Counted from the stretch's first letter, positions 23,111-33,039 are shown. The stretch is DNA of 64,000 bases from JAQVCM01 sp040403095 (GCA_040403095.1 JBBALI010000003.1:99937-163936), one strand, 5' to 3'. Numbers and translations are program-made. The notes: a model not told the origin generated them from the letters alone.

Positions 23111-23929
23111 TTACCAACCTTTAGAAATCAAAATTTCTTCCATTTCCTGTTGTAATTTTTGGGCTTCGACTTTCGCTTTTTCAGCAAAATCAAGGCCATT
23201 GGAAGCGTAAATAATTTGACGGGAAGAATTGACCAATATTCCACAATCGTCATTCCAACCATAATTTGCTACATCTTGTAAACTTCCACCTTGTGCGCCA
23301 ACGCCTGGAACCAAGAAAAAATTATTTGGGACGATGTTTCGAACTTCTCCAATTCCTTCGGCTCTTGTAGCGCCAACGACATACATCAAGTTTTCAGGTG
23401 TTCCCCATTTGGAGGATTTTCTCAATACTTTTTGGTACAATTTTTCACCTTGCGTATCGGTCATAAATTGAAAGTCTAAGGCGCCTTTGTTGGATGTCAA
23501 TGCCAATACAATTACCCATTTATCTTTAAATTCTAGGAAAGGCGTAATGCTGTCTTCGCCCATGTAAGGAGCGATTGTAACAGAATCAAAATTCAAATAT
23601 TCGAAGAAAGTTTTGGCGTAATATTTTGAGGTATTTCCAATATCACCACGTTTAGCGTCCGCAATTGTGAAAATATTTTCTGGAATGTATTCCAAGGTTT
23701 TTCTCAAAGATTCCCAGCCTTTTACGCCCAAACATTCATAGAATGCGATATTGGGTTTGTAAGCAACACAAAAGTCTTTCGTTGCATCAATAACCGCTTT
23801 ATTGAACTCAAAAATAGGATCTTCTGTTTCTAAAAGATGCGCAGGAATTTTGTCTAAATCTGTGTCTAAACCAACACATAAAAATGATTTTTTAGCTTTA
23901 ATTTCTGCAATGAGTTCTTTTCTGGTCAT
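23111..23929 (-). CDS. pyrF: orotidine 5'-phosphate decarboxylase
   Basis: This 272-residue TIM-barrel enzyme decarboxylates OMP to UMP in pyrimidine synthesis. The catalytic Lys/Asp network is in DAKRGDIGNTS (residues 91-101). The substrate-binding start FLCVGLDTDLDKIP and the phosphate-loop region PGVGAQGG are also clear. The length and the RGDIGNT form place it in the longer subfamily 2 (as in mycobacteria and Bacteroidota) rather than the 230-residue E. coli type. A promoter-like TATCTTTG precedes it. The DUF4249/TonB receptor pair upstream ends 51 bp away. Confidence 0.95.
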   Translation of the reverse strand: MTRKELIAEIKAKKSFLCVGLDTDLDKIPAHLLETEDPIFEFNKAVIDATKDFCVAYKPNIAFYECLGVKGWESLRKTLEYIPENIFTIADAKRGDIGNTSKYYAKTFFEYLNFDSVTIAPYMGEDSITPFLEFKDKWVIVLALTSNKGALDFQFMTDTQGEKLYQKVLRKSSKWGTPENLMYVVGATRAEGIGEVRNIVPNNFFLVPGVGAQGGSLQDVANYGWNDDCGILVNSSRQIIYASNGLDFAEKAKVEAQKLQQEMEEILISKGW

Positions 23930-23946
23930 ATTTCAATCTTGAAGCG

Positions 23947-23954
23947 CAAAGATA
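23947..23954 (-). promoter_or_regulatory. -7 promoter element of pyrF
   Basis: Minus-strand TATCTTTG followed by C fits TAnnTTTG. It ends 17 nt before the pyrF ATG. No good TTG box is seen upstream. Confidence 0.5.
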
Positions 23955-23980
23955 ATGAAAGCTTAGATTTTACTGAAAGC

Positions 23981-24757
23981 TTACTGAGGAATAATTATTG
24001 TTTGTTCTTTTTGCGTTCTAGCGGAAAAATAGCCCAAGCAACTTTTTCCAAAATTGGAATCTGGATTTGCTGGTGCAGCCGTACTTCCTGTATTCGCATC
24101 AATTGAAAATAAATATTTGTAAACTGGTTTATCGATGCAATACATAACCACACGAACAGTATCTCCTGGAATAAAATCTCCGCCAAACAAAGGTTGTTCA
24201 TTTTGAACACCATCAGAAAATTGATCGTCTTGTAAATTGACACCTTTTACTTGTTCTCCATTTTGGAAAATATCATATTGGTAAAAATTCGAAACTCCTG
24301 CTTGGTCCATTCTGTTTGGTACAACGGCTCTCACCGTATCCAATCCAAAAGGAAAAACAATCACATCTAAACCGTCCAAACTTACTTCAATTGGCAAATA
24401 GCTTGTTGCTGTAAAAACTTTTCCATCAACGGTTACAGTTATGGTGTAAGTTCTACCTTCAACGCCCAACAAACTGCTTGTTTTGTAAATCCCTGGTGAT
24501 GCCAAAGTCAACGTTTCTGAATTTCCGGCATTATCAGAAATAACTACTATTGCGTTGTCAACTGCAGGAAAAGCGACATTTTCATCAAAGTTTAAAGTTC
24601 TAGTAATTTTCACTTGGTGAATAGTTTCTCCTTTGGTAACAAATCCTTCAATGACGTATTTTGGGTCAGCAGTATTTAAATCGACATCAATGACTTTTTC
24701 GCATGACGAGAAGCAAAGCGCTGATAAAAGAGTTATAATGAAATAATATTTTTTCAT
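23981..24757 (-). CDS. DUF4249 family lipoprotein
   Basis: This 258-residue protein has a lipoprotein signal (MKKYYFIITLLSALCFSSC, Cys19) followed by EKVIDVDLNTADPKYVIEGFVTKGETIHQVKITRTLNF, the typical opening of DUF4249. The rest is predicted beta-rich, with VVISDNAGNSETL and GRTYTITVTVDGKVF. DUF4249 genes are regularly found directly after TonB-dependent receptor genes in Bacteroidota. Here the receptor stop is 22 bases upstream, so this is probably the surface or periplasmic partner of that receptor. The substrate is not known. Confidence 0.88.
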   Translation of the reverse strand: MKKYYFIITLLSALCFSSCEKVIDVDLNTADPKYVIEGFVTKGETIHQVKITRTLNFDENVAFPAVDNAIVVISDNAGNSETLTLASPGIYKTSSLLGVEGRTYTITVTVDGKVFTATSYLPIEVSLDGLDVIVFPFGLDTVRAVVPNRMDQAGVSNFYQYDIFQNGEQVKGVNLQDDQFSDGVQNEQPLFGGDFIPGDTVRVVMYCIDKPVYKYLFSIDANTGSTAAPANPDSNFGKSCLGYFSARTQKEQTIIIPQ

Positions 24758-24779
24758 GATTTTTAGCTTTAATCAAGGT

Positions 24780-27098
24780 TTATTTAAATTTGAAATTCCA
24801 AGTAATTGCTGGAACGATTCTGAACAAAGTTGTTTGCACAGCTTCCGTTTTATTTGGATCACTTTCACTTTGTCTAAAGGTAATTTGGTAAGCATTTTCT
24901 CTTGCGTAAGCATTGTAAACTGAGAAATTCCAGCTGCTTTCAAACTTATCAGTATTTTTTCTAATCCAAGTCAAACCTAAATCTAAACGGTGATAATTAG
25001 GCATTCTTGCAGCATTTCTCTCAGTGTAAGAAAATTGCGTCTCACCATTCACTTCATATTTTCCGGTTGGAAAAGTCACCGCATTTCCTGTATAGAAAAC
25101 AAACAAGGCTGAAACAGAAAGTTTTTTGTTGATGTCATAAATTCCTACAACTGAAACGTCGTGCGTTCGGTCTTGTTTGGCAACATACCAATTATTTTCA
25201 TTGATTCCGTTGATTTTTCTTTCAGTCCTAGAAAGTGTATATCCAATCCAACCAGTTAATTTACCGGTTTTCTTTTTCAAAATCATTTCTAAACCGTAAG
25301 CACGACCAACACCATAAAGTAATTCACCTTCTAATTTTTCATTAGCTTGTGTATTCGCTCCATTTCGGTAATCGATTTGATTTTGCATTGTTTTATAGTA
25401 TGTTTCAACATTGAATTCATACGCATTTTCTTTGAAATTTTTGAACCAACCGATTGAAGCTTGATCTGCAATTTCAGGTTTAGTGTTCAATGTTGTGGAC
25501 AACCAAACATCCGTAGGTGATGCAGAAGTTGCATTTGAAAGCAAGTGAATATTTTGTGCATTTCTTGCGTAAGCTGCTTTGAATGATGCTGTTTTTGAAT
25601 AACTATAACTCATGGAAACACGCGGCTCAACAATCAAATACGTTTTTACCATTTGATTTTTCTTGTAAGTATTGGTATTTGCTACATCACCATTTTCATC
25701 AAAAGTGTATGATTCAGCGTCATTTCCAAGGACAGAAAAACCAGTTAATCTTGCACCGTAGCTTACATTGATTTTTTCTGAGGCAGTCCAATCGTTGGTG
25801 ATGTAAATAGCACTTTCGATCGATTTCAACGGATTGATTTTAGTAGTTGAAAATCCAGAATCTGATTTGGCTTCTACCTGACCAGGGGTGATCGCATGGT
25901 GAATCGCATTCAAACCGAAACGTAATTTATTTCTAGTATTCAAGAAATATTGAAATTCTTGTTTCAAATTGAAATCTTGAATTTTGGAAAGAACTTTGAA
26001 ATCAACATCACCACTTTTAATGGAAATTTTGTAATCATAAGAACTGAAAATGAAAGAAGTATTAGAGAATAATTTTTCATTCACAATTCTGTTCCATCTT
26101 GCGGTTGCCGTTGCATTTCCCCAATCGATGCCAAATGTTTCTCCGAAACCTAATTTATCTCTTCCAAAATATCCTGACAAATAAATGCGGTCTTTTTTAC
26201 TGATTCTGTAATTTAATTTAGTGTTTAAATCATAGAAATACAATTTGTTATCTTTAAATCGGTCTGATGCTTTCAGAAAAACATCTGCATAAGTTCTTCG
26301 CCCAGTTACCAAAAATGAAGCTTTGTCTTTAATAATGGGACCTTCTACATTTAATTTAGAAGAAATCAAACCTAAACCACCGCTGACATTGAATTTTTTA
26401 TTGTTTCCTTCATTCATTTTGATGTCTAGTACAGAAGACAATCTTCCACCAAAATTTGCAGGTTGATTTCCTTTGTATAACGTTGCATCTTTGATTGCAT
26501 CAGAATTGAATGTAGAAAAGAAGCCGAGTAGGTGAGAAGCATTGTAAACAGGCGCTTCATCTAGCAAAATCAAGTTTTGATCTGCTCCACCACCTCGTAC
26601 ATAAAAACCAGAACTTCCTTCGCCCGCATTTTTAACTCCAGGAAGCAATTGCATGGTTTTGATTATGTCTTTTTCTCCTAATAAAACTGGAAGTTTAGAT
26701 AATTCTTTCGGGTCTAGTCTTTCAACACCCATTACAGCATCTTTCACATTCGCATCTTGTCGGATGGCAGTTACTTTTACTTCATCCAATTCTTGAACAG
26801 GATTTTTCATCTGAACGCTCAATTGCACATTTTGAATTAAATTGACTTCAATTTCTTGTGTCACGAAACCGTATGCGGAAACAACCAAGGTATATTTTCC
26901 CTCCGGTAAGGTCAATGAAAAGAAACCATATTCATTGGAATTTGTTCCGATTGGTTGGTCTTTCACTTTGACTCTAGCACTGATGATTTCTTCACCTTTT
27001 GCATCGTCTTTGATTCCCCCACTGATGGTAAATTTATTTTGTGCAAATGCTCCTATCGAAAAGAAGCACAGTACGATTAGTATCAAAAAGTTTTTCAT
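24780..27098 (-). CDS. TonB-dependent receptor with N-terminal carboxypeptidase-like domain
   Basis: This 772-residue outer-membrane protein has a signal peptide (1-19), then a carboxypeptidase-D-like regulatory domain (about 22-100; GKYTLVVSAYGFVTQEIEVNL). A TonB plug follows (about 115-235; LLPGVKNAGEGSSGFYVRGGGADQNLILLDEAPVYN), then a 22-strand-type barrel ending in an aromatic-rich ITWNFKFK. It takes up a ligand across the outer membrane using TonB energy. It is smaller than SusC and lacks a SusD partner; the partner is the DUF4249 lipoprotein encoded next. Ligand unknown. Confidence 0.9.
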   Translation of the reverse strand: MKNFLILIVLCFFSIGAFAQNKFTISGGIKDDAKGEEIISARVKVKDQPIGTNSNEYGFFSLTLPEGKYTLVVSAYGFVTQEIEVNLIQNVQLSVQMKNPVQELDEVKVTAIRQDANVKDAVMGVERLDPKELSKLPVLLGEKDIIKTMQLLPGVKNAGEGSSGFYVRGGGADQNLILLDEAPVYNASHLLGFFSTFNSDAIKDATLYKGNQPANFGGRLSSVLDIKMNEGNNKKFNVSGGLGLISSKLNVEGPIIKDKASFLVTGRRTYADVFLKASDRFKDNKLYFYDLNTKLNYRISKKDRIYLSGYFGRDKLGFGETFGIDWGNATATARWNRIVNEKLFSNTSFIFSSYDYKISIKSGDVDFKVLSKIQDFNLKQEFQYFLNTRNKLRFGLNAIHHAITPGQVEAKSDSGFSTTKINPLKSIESAIYITNDWTASEKINVSYGARLTGFSVLGNDAESYTFDENGDVANTNTYKKNQMVKTYLIVEPRVSMSYSYSKTASFKAAYARNAQNIHLLSNATSASPTDVWLSTTLNTKPEIADQASIGWFKNFKENAYEFNVETYYKTMQNQIDYRNGANTQANEKLEGELLYGVGRAYGLEMILKKKTGKLTGWIGYTLSRTERKINGINENNWYVAKQDRTHDVSVVGIYDINKKLSVSALFVFYTGNAVTFPTGKYEVNGETQFSYTERNAARMPNYHRLDLGLTWIRKNTDKFESSWNFSVYNAYARENAYQITFRQSESDPNKTEAVQTTLFRIVPAITWNFKFK

Positions 27099-27205
27099 TT
27101 GAAATTGAAAATTTTAGGTTGCAAAATTGCGACATTAATTTTTATCAAAACAGCAAAATGTGTTAAGAGAATGTAAAATGTGATAAGTGGATTTAGAAAT
27201 CAATT

Positions 27206-27242
27206 AAAAAAAATCGCTGCAGAATTTCTACAACGATTTTTA
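27206..27242 (-). terminator. terminator of the purM-prfA operon
   Basis: Minus-strand arms AAAAATCGTTGTAGAA and TTCTGCAGCGATTTTT pair (two G-U pairs) with a 2-nt loop and continue into a T run. It starts three bases after the prfA stop codon. Confidence 0.85.
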
Positions 27243-27244
27243 AA

Positions 27245-28324
27245 TTAATTATCTTGACCTTTCATCCTTTCGGCGTTTTCAGCCATCTTCAATGAATCAA
27301 TCATTTCTTGTATGTCACCATTCATGAACATACTTAAATTGTACATCGTTTTATTGATTCGGTGATCAGTGATTCTTCCTTGCGGATAATTGTAAGTTCT
27401 AATTTTTGCAGAACGGTCACCAGTGGAGACCAAGGTTTTTCTGTGCGCTGCTCTTTCTTCGTGCAATCGATCTAATTCTCTTTGATACAATCTTGAACGC
27501 AAAACGGAAATCGCTTTTTCCAAGTTTTTGTGCTGTGAACGTCCGTCCTGACATTCAACTACCAATCCTGTCGGTAAATGTGTCAAACGAATGGCTGATT
27601 CTGTTTTGTTTACGTGCTGACCTCCAGCTCCGGATGCTCTAAAAGTATCTCTTTTTACGTCAGTCATGTTCAATTCAAAATCTACCTCTTCAGCTTCTGG
27701 CAAAACAGCGACCGTGATTGCTGAAGTGTGCACACGACCTTGAGATTCAGTTTCTGGCACACGTTGAACGCGGTGAACACCAGATTCGAATTTCAACATT
27801 CCGTAAATTCCAGCACCTTGTATTTCCAAAGAAATCTCTTTAATTCCTTTGGTTCCGCCTTCGTTAGAATTCAGGATTTCATAAGTCCAACCCATTTCTT
27901 TGAAGAAAAGTGTGTACATTCGGAAGCAATCTTCTACAAAAATACAAGCTTCATCACCACCCGTTCCAGCGCGAAGTTCTAGGATTGCATTCTTATCATC
28001 TTCAGGATCTTTGGGAATCAATAATACTTTGATTTGTTCTTCCAAATCAGGTTTCTTATGCTCCAATTCGTCAATCTCCATTTTGGCCATTTCACGCATT
28101 TCAGGATCTTCTTCTCCTGCAAGCATTGCTTTGGCATTTTCAATATTATCAAGTACATTTTTGTAGGTTGTATAAACGCCCACAATTTCCTCTAAATCTC
28201 TGTATTCTTTATTCAGTTTGACATAACGATCCATGTCGGTAATGATATCCGGATCGACAATTAATGTACCCACTTCAACAAAACGATATTGAATCGCTTC
28301 TAATTTTTTTAATAAATCTTGCAT
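27245..28324 (-). CDS. prfA: peptide chain release factor 1
   Basis: This 359-residue class I release factor ends translation at UAA and UAG. The stop-codon recognition tripeptide is P-E-T at residues 190-192 (RVPETESQGRVHTS), which is the RF1 type rather than the RF2 SPF type. The peptidyl-hydrolysis GGQ motif is at 234-236 (SGAGGQHVNKTES). The length is normal and there is no frameshift site. It starts six bases after purM, so the two are co-transcribed. Confidence 0.97.
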   Translation of the reverse strand: MQDLLKKLEAIQYRFVEVGTLIVDPDIITDMDRYVKLNKEYRDLEEIVGVYTTYKNVLDNIENAKAMLAGEEDPEMREMAKMEIDELEHKKPDLEEQIKVLLIPKDPEDDKNAILELRAGTGGDEACIFVEDCFRMYTLFFKEMGWTYEILNSNEGGTKGIKEISLEIQGAGIYGMLKFESGVHRVQRVPETESQGRVHTSAITVAVLPEAEEVDFELNMTDVKRDTFRASGAGGQHVNKTESAIRLTHLPTGLVVECQDGRSQHKNLEKAISVLRSRLYQRELDRLHEERAAHRKTLVSTGDRSAKIRTYNYPQGRITDHRINKTMYNLSMFMNGDIQEMIDSLKMAENAERMKGQDN

Positions 28325-28330
28325 ATGATT

Positions 28331-29497
28331 TTAATAAACAAACTCTCCAAATTCTGATTGAATGGTGAGTTTTTTTCCTTCGAAAGATTCAACGTGTCCA
28401 ACAATTTGTGCTGCTACGCCAAAAGATTCTGAGATGGAAATAATTTCTTGTGCTATATTTTTAGGGACATAAACTTCCATTCTGTGTCCCATATTGAAAA
28501 CTTTGTACATTTCTTTCCACTCCGTTTTGGATTCTTCTTGAATCGTTTTAAACAATGGCGGAACGTCAAATAAATTATTTTTAATGATGTGCACATTGTC
28601 AACGAAGTGCAATACTTTGGTTTGTGCGCCACCGCTGCAATGCACCATTCCGTGAATTTCAGAACGATGAGAATCCAATATTTTTTTGATAATTGGCGCG
28701 TAAGTTCTCGTTGGAGAAAGTACTAATTTTCCAGCATTGATTGGTGAATTTTCAACTGAATCCGTTAAATTGTATTTCCCAGAGTAAACTAATTCTTCAG
28801 GAACCGAAGGATCAAAACTTTCAGGATATTTGGTCGCTAAACTGTGATTGAAAACATCATGACGCGCAGATGTCAAACCATTGCTTCCCATTCCACCATT
28901 GTATTCCGTTTCATAATTTGCCTGTCCAAAACTAGAAAGTCCAACAATCATATCGCCATCTTGAATATGGTGGTTGGAGATTACATCGCTTCTTTTCATT
29001 CTGCAAACAACAGTGGAATCTACAATTAAGGTGCGGACTATGTCACCAACATCAGCTGTTTCTCCACCAGTTGAATGAATTCCAATTCCTTGATTTCTCA
29101 AATCAACAAGTAATTCTTCGGTACCATTAATAATTGCTGAAATCACTTCTCCGGGAACCAAATTTTTGTTTCTTCCGATTGTTGAAGAAAGCAAAATATT
29201 GTCAGTTGCACCAACACAAAGTAAATCGTCGATGTTCATGATTAGCGCATCTTGAGAAATACCTTTCCAAACAGACAAATCGCCTGTTTCTTTCCAATAC
29301 ATGTAGGCCAAGGCTGATTTTGTACCTGCACCATCTGCGTGCATGACGATGCAATAATCTTCATCTCCAGAAAGTGTATCAGGCACAATTTTACAGAAAG
29401 CTTGCGGAAACAAACCTTTATCAACGTTTTTAATGGCGTTGTGCACATCTTCTTTCCCCGCTGAGACTCCTCTTAAATTGTATCTTGTATCTGACAT
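28331..29497 (-). CDS. purM: phosphoribosylformylglycinamidine cyclo-ligase (AIR synthase)
   Basis: This 388-residue ATP-dependent enzyme closes the imidazole ring in purine synthesis (FGAM to AIR). AIR-synthase motifs include the glycine-rich HADGAGTKSALA near residue 53, the acidic MNIDDLLCVGA, the GETADVGD strand, and the C-terminal AIRS domain with HCSGGAQTKVLHF and FNMGHRMEVYVP. It is about 40 residues longer than the E. coli enzyme, as in other Bacteroidota. A TAATTTTG promoter lies 16 nt before the ATG. prfA follows six bases after the stop. Confidence 0.9.
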   Translation of the reverse strand: MSDTRYNLRGVSAGKEDVHNAIKNVDKGLFPQAFCKIVPDTLSGDEDYCIVMHADGAGTKSALAYMYWKETGDLSVWKGISQDALIMNIDDLLCVGATDNILLSSTIGRNKNLVPGEVISAIINGTEELLVDLRNQGIGIHSTGGETADVGDIVRTLIVDSTVVCRMKRSDVISNHHIQDGDMIVGLSSFGQANYETEYNGGMGSNGLTSARHDVFNHSLATKYPESFDPSVPEELVYSGKYNLTDSVENSPINAGKLVLSPTRTYAPIIKKILDSHRSEIHGMVHCSGGAQTKVLHFVDNVHIIKNNLFDVPPLFKTIQEESKTEWKEMYKVFNMGHRMEVYVPKNIAQEIISISESFGVAAQIVGHVESFEGKKLTIQSEFGEFVY

Positions 29498-29513
29498 AAC
29501 AGTATTGAAAGTG

Positions 29514-29521
29514 CAAAATTA
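29514..29521 (-). promoter_or_regulatory. -7 promoter element of purM-prfA
   Basis: Minus-strand TAATTTTG followed by C; it ends 16 nt before the purM ATG. It fits TAnnTTTG, but a -33 TTG is not at the expected place. Confidence 0.5.
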
Positions 29522-29571
29522 ATAAAAAGCACCGATTTATGGAAAGTCCAACTTGGATAAATCCTGAAAAC

Positions 29572-29601
29572 AAAAAAAGACTGCCAAAATTGACAGTCTT
29601 T
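29572..29601 (-). terminator. terminator of the PorE-like gene
   Basis: Arms AAAGACTG (29576-29583) and CAGTCTTT (29594-29601), 10-nt loop, followed by T residues on the minus strand. It starts 20 bases after the stop codon of the OmpA-family gene. Confidence 0.85.
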
Positions 29602-29620
29602 CTTATAAAATATTTAAACC

Positions 29621-31747
29621 TTATTTAGGTAATTTTTGAAATTGTGTGTAAATCACAGGGGCTGCAGGCGCTGTAGTTGGATCAAATTCCATTGACAGCA
29701 CTTTCGCGTCTGTTCTACGATTCAGCTGGTGTAATCTTTCAAATTCTTTCGGATTTGTTTTCTTAAAAGAATTGATATAAGCTTCTGTCAAAACGATTTG
29801 TTTACCAGCAGCATCTAATACAGGAGCAGCAGTAGTTGCATCCGTTAACAATTGAGCAATACTTTCACCTCTACCAACTGGAACGATTCTTCTTGGGTCA
29901 ATTCCTTTTTCTTCAACCAAATATTTGTAGCATGCTTTAGCACGATTTTCAGAAAGAACTTGGTTGTATTTGTCATTACCACGTGAATCCGTATGAGAAT
30001 TCAATTGTAATACCATGCCAGGATATTCATTCAACAAGTCAAATACATAGTTCAAAGAATCTTTAGAATTTATAGTTGAATCAACTAACAAAGACCATTG
30101 ATTGAAAGGGTAACGAACTTCTGGTAATCTGAAAGTTCTGTTTGGTACCATCTGCATATCAATAACGAAACTTTGGTTGTAGTTCAAACCAACAGTGGTA
30201 AATTTCTCGATTTTTTTGTTTTCCAAGTATCCTGCTTTCATTCCTAAGTTCACAGAGTAACCCACATCTTGTTTGATGTATCTGCTTCCGTCAGTTTTCT
30301 TTTCCCAGTTAACACTTCCATCAGCATTTGTTATTCCTTCCCATTTTTCACCGTTTGTACCAACTACGAAAACAGGTAATTCAGCAACTCTTTTCTTTTT
30401 AGTCATGTCACCAACTTCACCAACATTTACTGTTAGGTCAAACAAGTTTGGAGGCATTACATAGTTCCAAATATCTGCTTTGTTGTCTTTGTCACCTTTT
30501 CTTCTTTCAGAAGTGAAGTAACCTTTTTTATCATCATGCTCGATTAAAGCATAGTCATTGAATTCTGAGTTGATAGGCATTCCAAGGTTTGTTGGATTTT
30601 CCCATTTATTTTCGTCACCAATTTTAGCAGCACGAAAAATATCTAAACCACCAACTCCAGGTAAACCATCTGATGCATATAATAAATCACCATTTAGCGC
30701 CAAAGTAGGGAATAATTCATTTCCTGGAGTATTAATTCCAGAACCCATGTTGATTGGAGTAGCCCAACTGTCTGATTTTTTATCGTAAGTTGTGTACCAT
30801 AAATCTTTTCCACCAAATCCACCTGGTAAATCAGAAGCGAAAACGAGGTGTTTGCCATCGTCAGATACACAAGGATGTCCAACAGAAATAGTATCGCTTG
30901 CTTTCAAAATCAATTTGGTAGGTGCGCTCCAATTTTTTCCAGATAAGTCAGAAACCCAAATATCACATCCTAGGTTTTTCTTTTTCACATTTGGACATCT
31001 TGTAAAGAACATCTTTTTTCCTCTTCCGTCAAAACATACTGTTCCTTCGTTATCTTCAGTGTTGATTCCTTCACCTTCAAATGATTTAGGAGGCATCCAG
31101 TTTCCATTTTTGTCTAATTCAGCAATCCAAAGATCCATGTAAGATTCACATGTTCTTGGGTCAGTGTCTCCACCTTTGTCAGATTTTGAAATACTGTAAA
31201 CCATTTGAACATTCTTTTTGTCACCGAACATTGGCGCCATTTCATAACCAGAATTATTCAATTTTTCTTCGTTTGAAACAATGTGTTTTGTTTTATTCGC
31301 TTTAAACTCTTCATGTTTTTCACAAGATTTTAAGCCAACATCAGCACGCGTATCATCAGGTACAAGCGTTTTGTATGAAACATAATTTTCTTTTGCTTTC
31401 TTAAAATCACCCATGATTCTGTACATGTCTGCATTGTACAAATAAACCAAAGGTTCAATTTCTTGGAATTTCAACAACAATGCTTTTTCATACCATTCGG
31501 TAGCACTTTTAGGGTTTTCTGTTTGACGGTAACATTCAGCTGTTTTAAAAGCCATGTCACCTTTCAATTTTAAAGCACCTGTACTTTTACGTACAATTTT
31601 TGTGTAAGCAAATGCACACTTTTCTGCTCCTTCACAAAAGTTTTCGTTGCGATATATATCATTCGCTTCTTTAACGTAATTTTTTTGAGCTTGTGCTAGC
31701 CATGACAAACTAACAAATACAAGTGAAAACAGTAGTTTAAAGTTCAT
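29621..31747 (-). CDS. OmpA family protein with TPR and WD40-like repeats (PorE-like)
   Basis: This 708-residue protein from the ATG at 31747 has a signal peptide (LSWLAQA). TPR-like helices follow (about 20-150; ECYRQTENPKSATEWYEKALLLKF). Next is a beta-propeller of PD40/WD40-like units (about 170-430), with repeated GHPCVSDDGKHLVFASDLPGGFGGKDLWY and ELFPTLALNGDLLYASDGLPGVGGLDIF. A carboxypeptidase-like segment comes next, and finally an OmpA peptidoglycan-binding domain (LNSHTDSRGNDKYNQVLSENRAKACYKYL). The order TPR-WD40-CRD-OmpA is that of PorE, which ties the T9SS to peptidoglycan. Similar proteins outside T9SS exist, so I call it PorE-like. Confidence 0.82.
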   Translation of the reverse strand: MNFKLLFSLVFVSLSWLAQAQKNYVKEANDIYRNENFCEGAEKCAFAYTKIVRKSTGALKLKGDMAFKTAECYRQTENPKSATEWYEKALLLKFQEIEPLVYLYNADMYRIMGDFKKAKENYVSYKTLVPDDTRADVGLKSCEKHEEFKANKTKHIVSNEEKLNNSGYEMAPMFGDKKNVQMVYSISKSDKGGDTDPRTCESYMDLWIAELDKNGNWMPPKSFEGEGINTEDNEGTVCFDGRGKKMFFTRCPNVKKKNLGCDIWVSDLSGKNWSAPTKLILKASDTISVGHPCVSDDGKHLVFASDLPGGFGGKDLWYTTYDKKSDSWATPINMGSGINTPGNELFPTLALNGDLLYASDGLPGVGGLDIFRAAKIGDENKWENPTNLGMPINSEFNDYALIEHDDKKGYFTSERRKGDKDNKADIWNYVMPPNLFDLTVNVGEVGDMTKKKRVAELPVFVVGTNGEKWEGITNADGSVNWEKKTDGSRYIKQDVGYSVNLGMKAGYLENKKIEKFTTVGLNYNQSFVIDMQMVPNRTFRLPEVRYPFNQWSLLVDSTINSKDSLNYVFDLLNEYPGMVLQLNSHTDSRGNDKYNQVLSENRAKACYKYLVEEKGIDPRRIVPVGRGESIAQLLTDATTAAPVLDAAGKQIVLTEAYINSFKKTNPKEFERLHQLNRRTDAKVLSMEFDPTTAPAAPVIYTQFQKLPK

Positions 31748-31933
31748 ATTATTTGTGTTTATAATCATAAATCAACCCCGAATTAAGCTATAATTTATCT
31801 CTAAAACAATTTTCTTAGGTCTAAATTCAAAAAAAAAAAAACTGAGATTAGGCAAAACTATTTTTTTTGATTTTAAGCCTTTGTTAATCAAACGATTGTG
31901 TTTTTAATAAAAAGATGTTAAATATTTAACGAA

Positions 31934-33016
31934 TTAAAGCTCGTTCAATGCTTGGGTATATTTTTCCCATTTTTGAATGATCTCTTGAAAGCCTTCAGCA
32001 AGACTGGAATCAAACTGTAAAAACGCATGTGTCATTGGATGTTCAAAACCCAAAGTTTTGGCATGGAGCGCTTGTCCTGGAATTAAATTAAAGCAGTTTT
32101 CAATGAATTGTTTGTACTTGGTGTGGGTCGTTCCGCGCAAAATTGAATCGCCTCCATATTCATTGTCATTGAAAAGTGGATGCCCCAAGTGCTTCATGTG
32201 CGCTCTAATTTGATGGGTTCTTCCAGTTTCTAGTTTACATTCGATCAATGTTACCAAACCAAATCTTTGCAATACTTTATAATGTGTAACAGCATGTTTT
32301 CCATGTTCCCCTTCAGGAAATACCGCCATCATTTTTCTATTTTTCAATGATCTGCCTATGTGGCCGGTAATTGTACCTGCTTCTTCTTTGACATCTCCCC
32401 AAACCAATGCATGGTATCGTCTTTCTGTAGTTCGGTCGTAGAATTGTTTGGCAAGATTGGTCAACACATATTCTGTTTTGGCAATGACCATCAATCCAGT
32501 AGTATTTTTATCTAAGCGGTGCACAAGCCCTGGTCTTCCATAATAGTCATCCGTTTTGCTTGGTAAATTATCAAAGTGATACATCATTGCATTCACCAAT
32601 GTTCCTGTATAATTTCCATAAGCAGGATGAACGACCATGTTTGAAGGTTTGTTTACAATCGCCAAATATTCATCTTCGAAAATGATTTCAATGGGAATAT
32701 TTTCTGGAATTAATTCAATTTCTCTGACGGGATAAGGAAGTACAACAGAAATTTCATCTCCAGGTTTTACTTTGTAATTGGGTTTAATTGAATTTTTATT
32801 TACGAGGATATTCCCATTTCTCGCTGCAATTTGAATTTTGTTTCTGGAAGTATTTGGAAGTCGGTCCAGTAAAAATTTATCAATTCGAATCACTTCTTGA
32901 CCTCGATCTGCTTTGACATGATGATGTTCAAACAGTTCATCTTCTCCATTTTCAAAATCTTCGCTTTCAAAATCAGGGTTTAGCGGAGTTTCATCAAATA
33001 TATCTTGGTCAATCAT
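31934..33016 (-). CDS. RluA/RluD family pseudouridine synthase
   Basis: The protein has 360 residues from the ATG at 33016. An acidic N-terminal extension (about 30 residues) precedes an S4 RNA-binding domain (about 42-90; RIDKFLLDRLPNTSRNKIQIAARNGNILVN). The catalytic domain holds the invariant Asp169 in PGLVHRLDKNTTGL, then RRYHALVWG and the conserved LETGRTHQIRAHMKHLGHPL. The arrangement matches RluD, which modifies the 23S rRNA helix 69; substrate identity is inferred from family. It has its own promoter (TACTTTTG at 33047-33040) and is upstream of the PorE-like gene. Confidence 0.92.
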   Translation of the reverse strand: MIDQDIFDETPLNPDFESEDFENGEDELFEHHHVKADRGQEVIRIDKFLLDRLPNTSRNKIQIAARNGNILVNKNSIKPNYKVKPGDEISVVLPYPVREIELIPENIPIEIIFEDEYLAIVNKPSNMVVHPAYGNYTGTLVNAMMYHFDNLPSKTDDYYGRPGLVHRLDKNTTGLMVIAKTEYVLTNLAKQFYDRTTERRYHALVWGDVKEEAGTITGHIGRSLKNRKMMAVFPEGEHGKHAVTHYKVLQRFGLVTLIECKLETGRTHQIRAHMKHLGHPLFNDNEYGGDSILRGTTHTKYKQFIENCFNLIPGQALHAKTLGFEHPMTHAFLQFDSSLAEGFQEIIQKWEKYTQALNEL

Positions 33017-33039
33017 TTTTGTTTTCAATTAATTTGATG

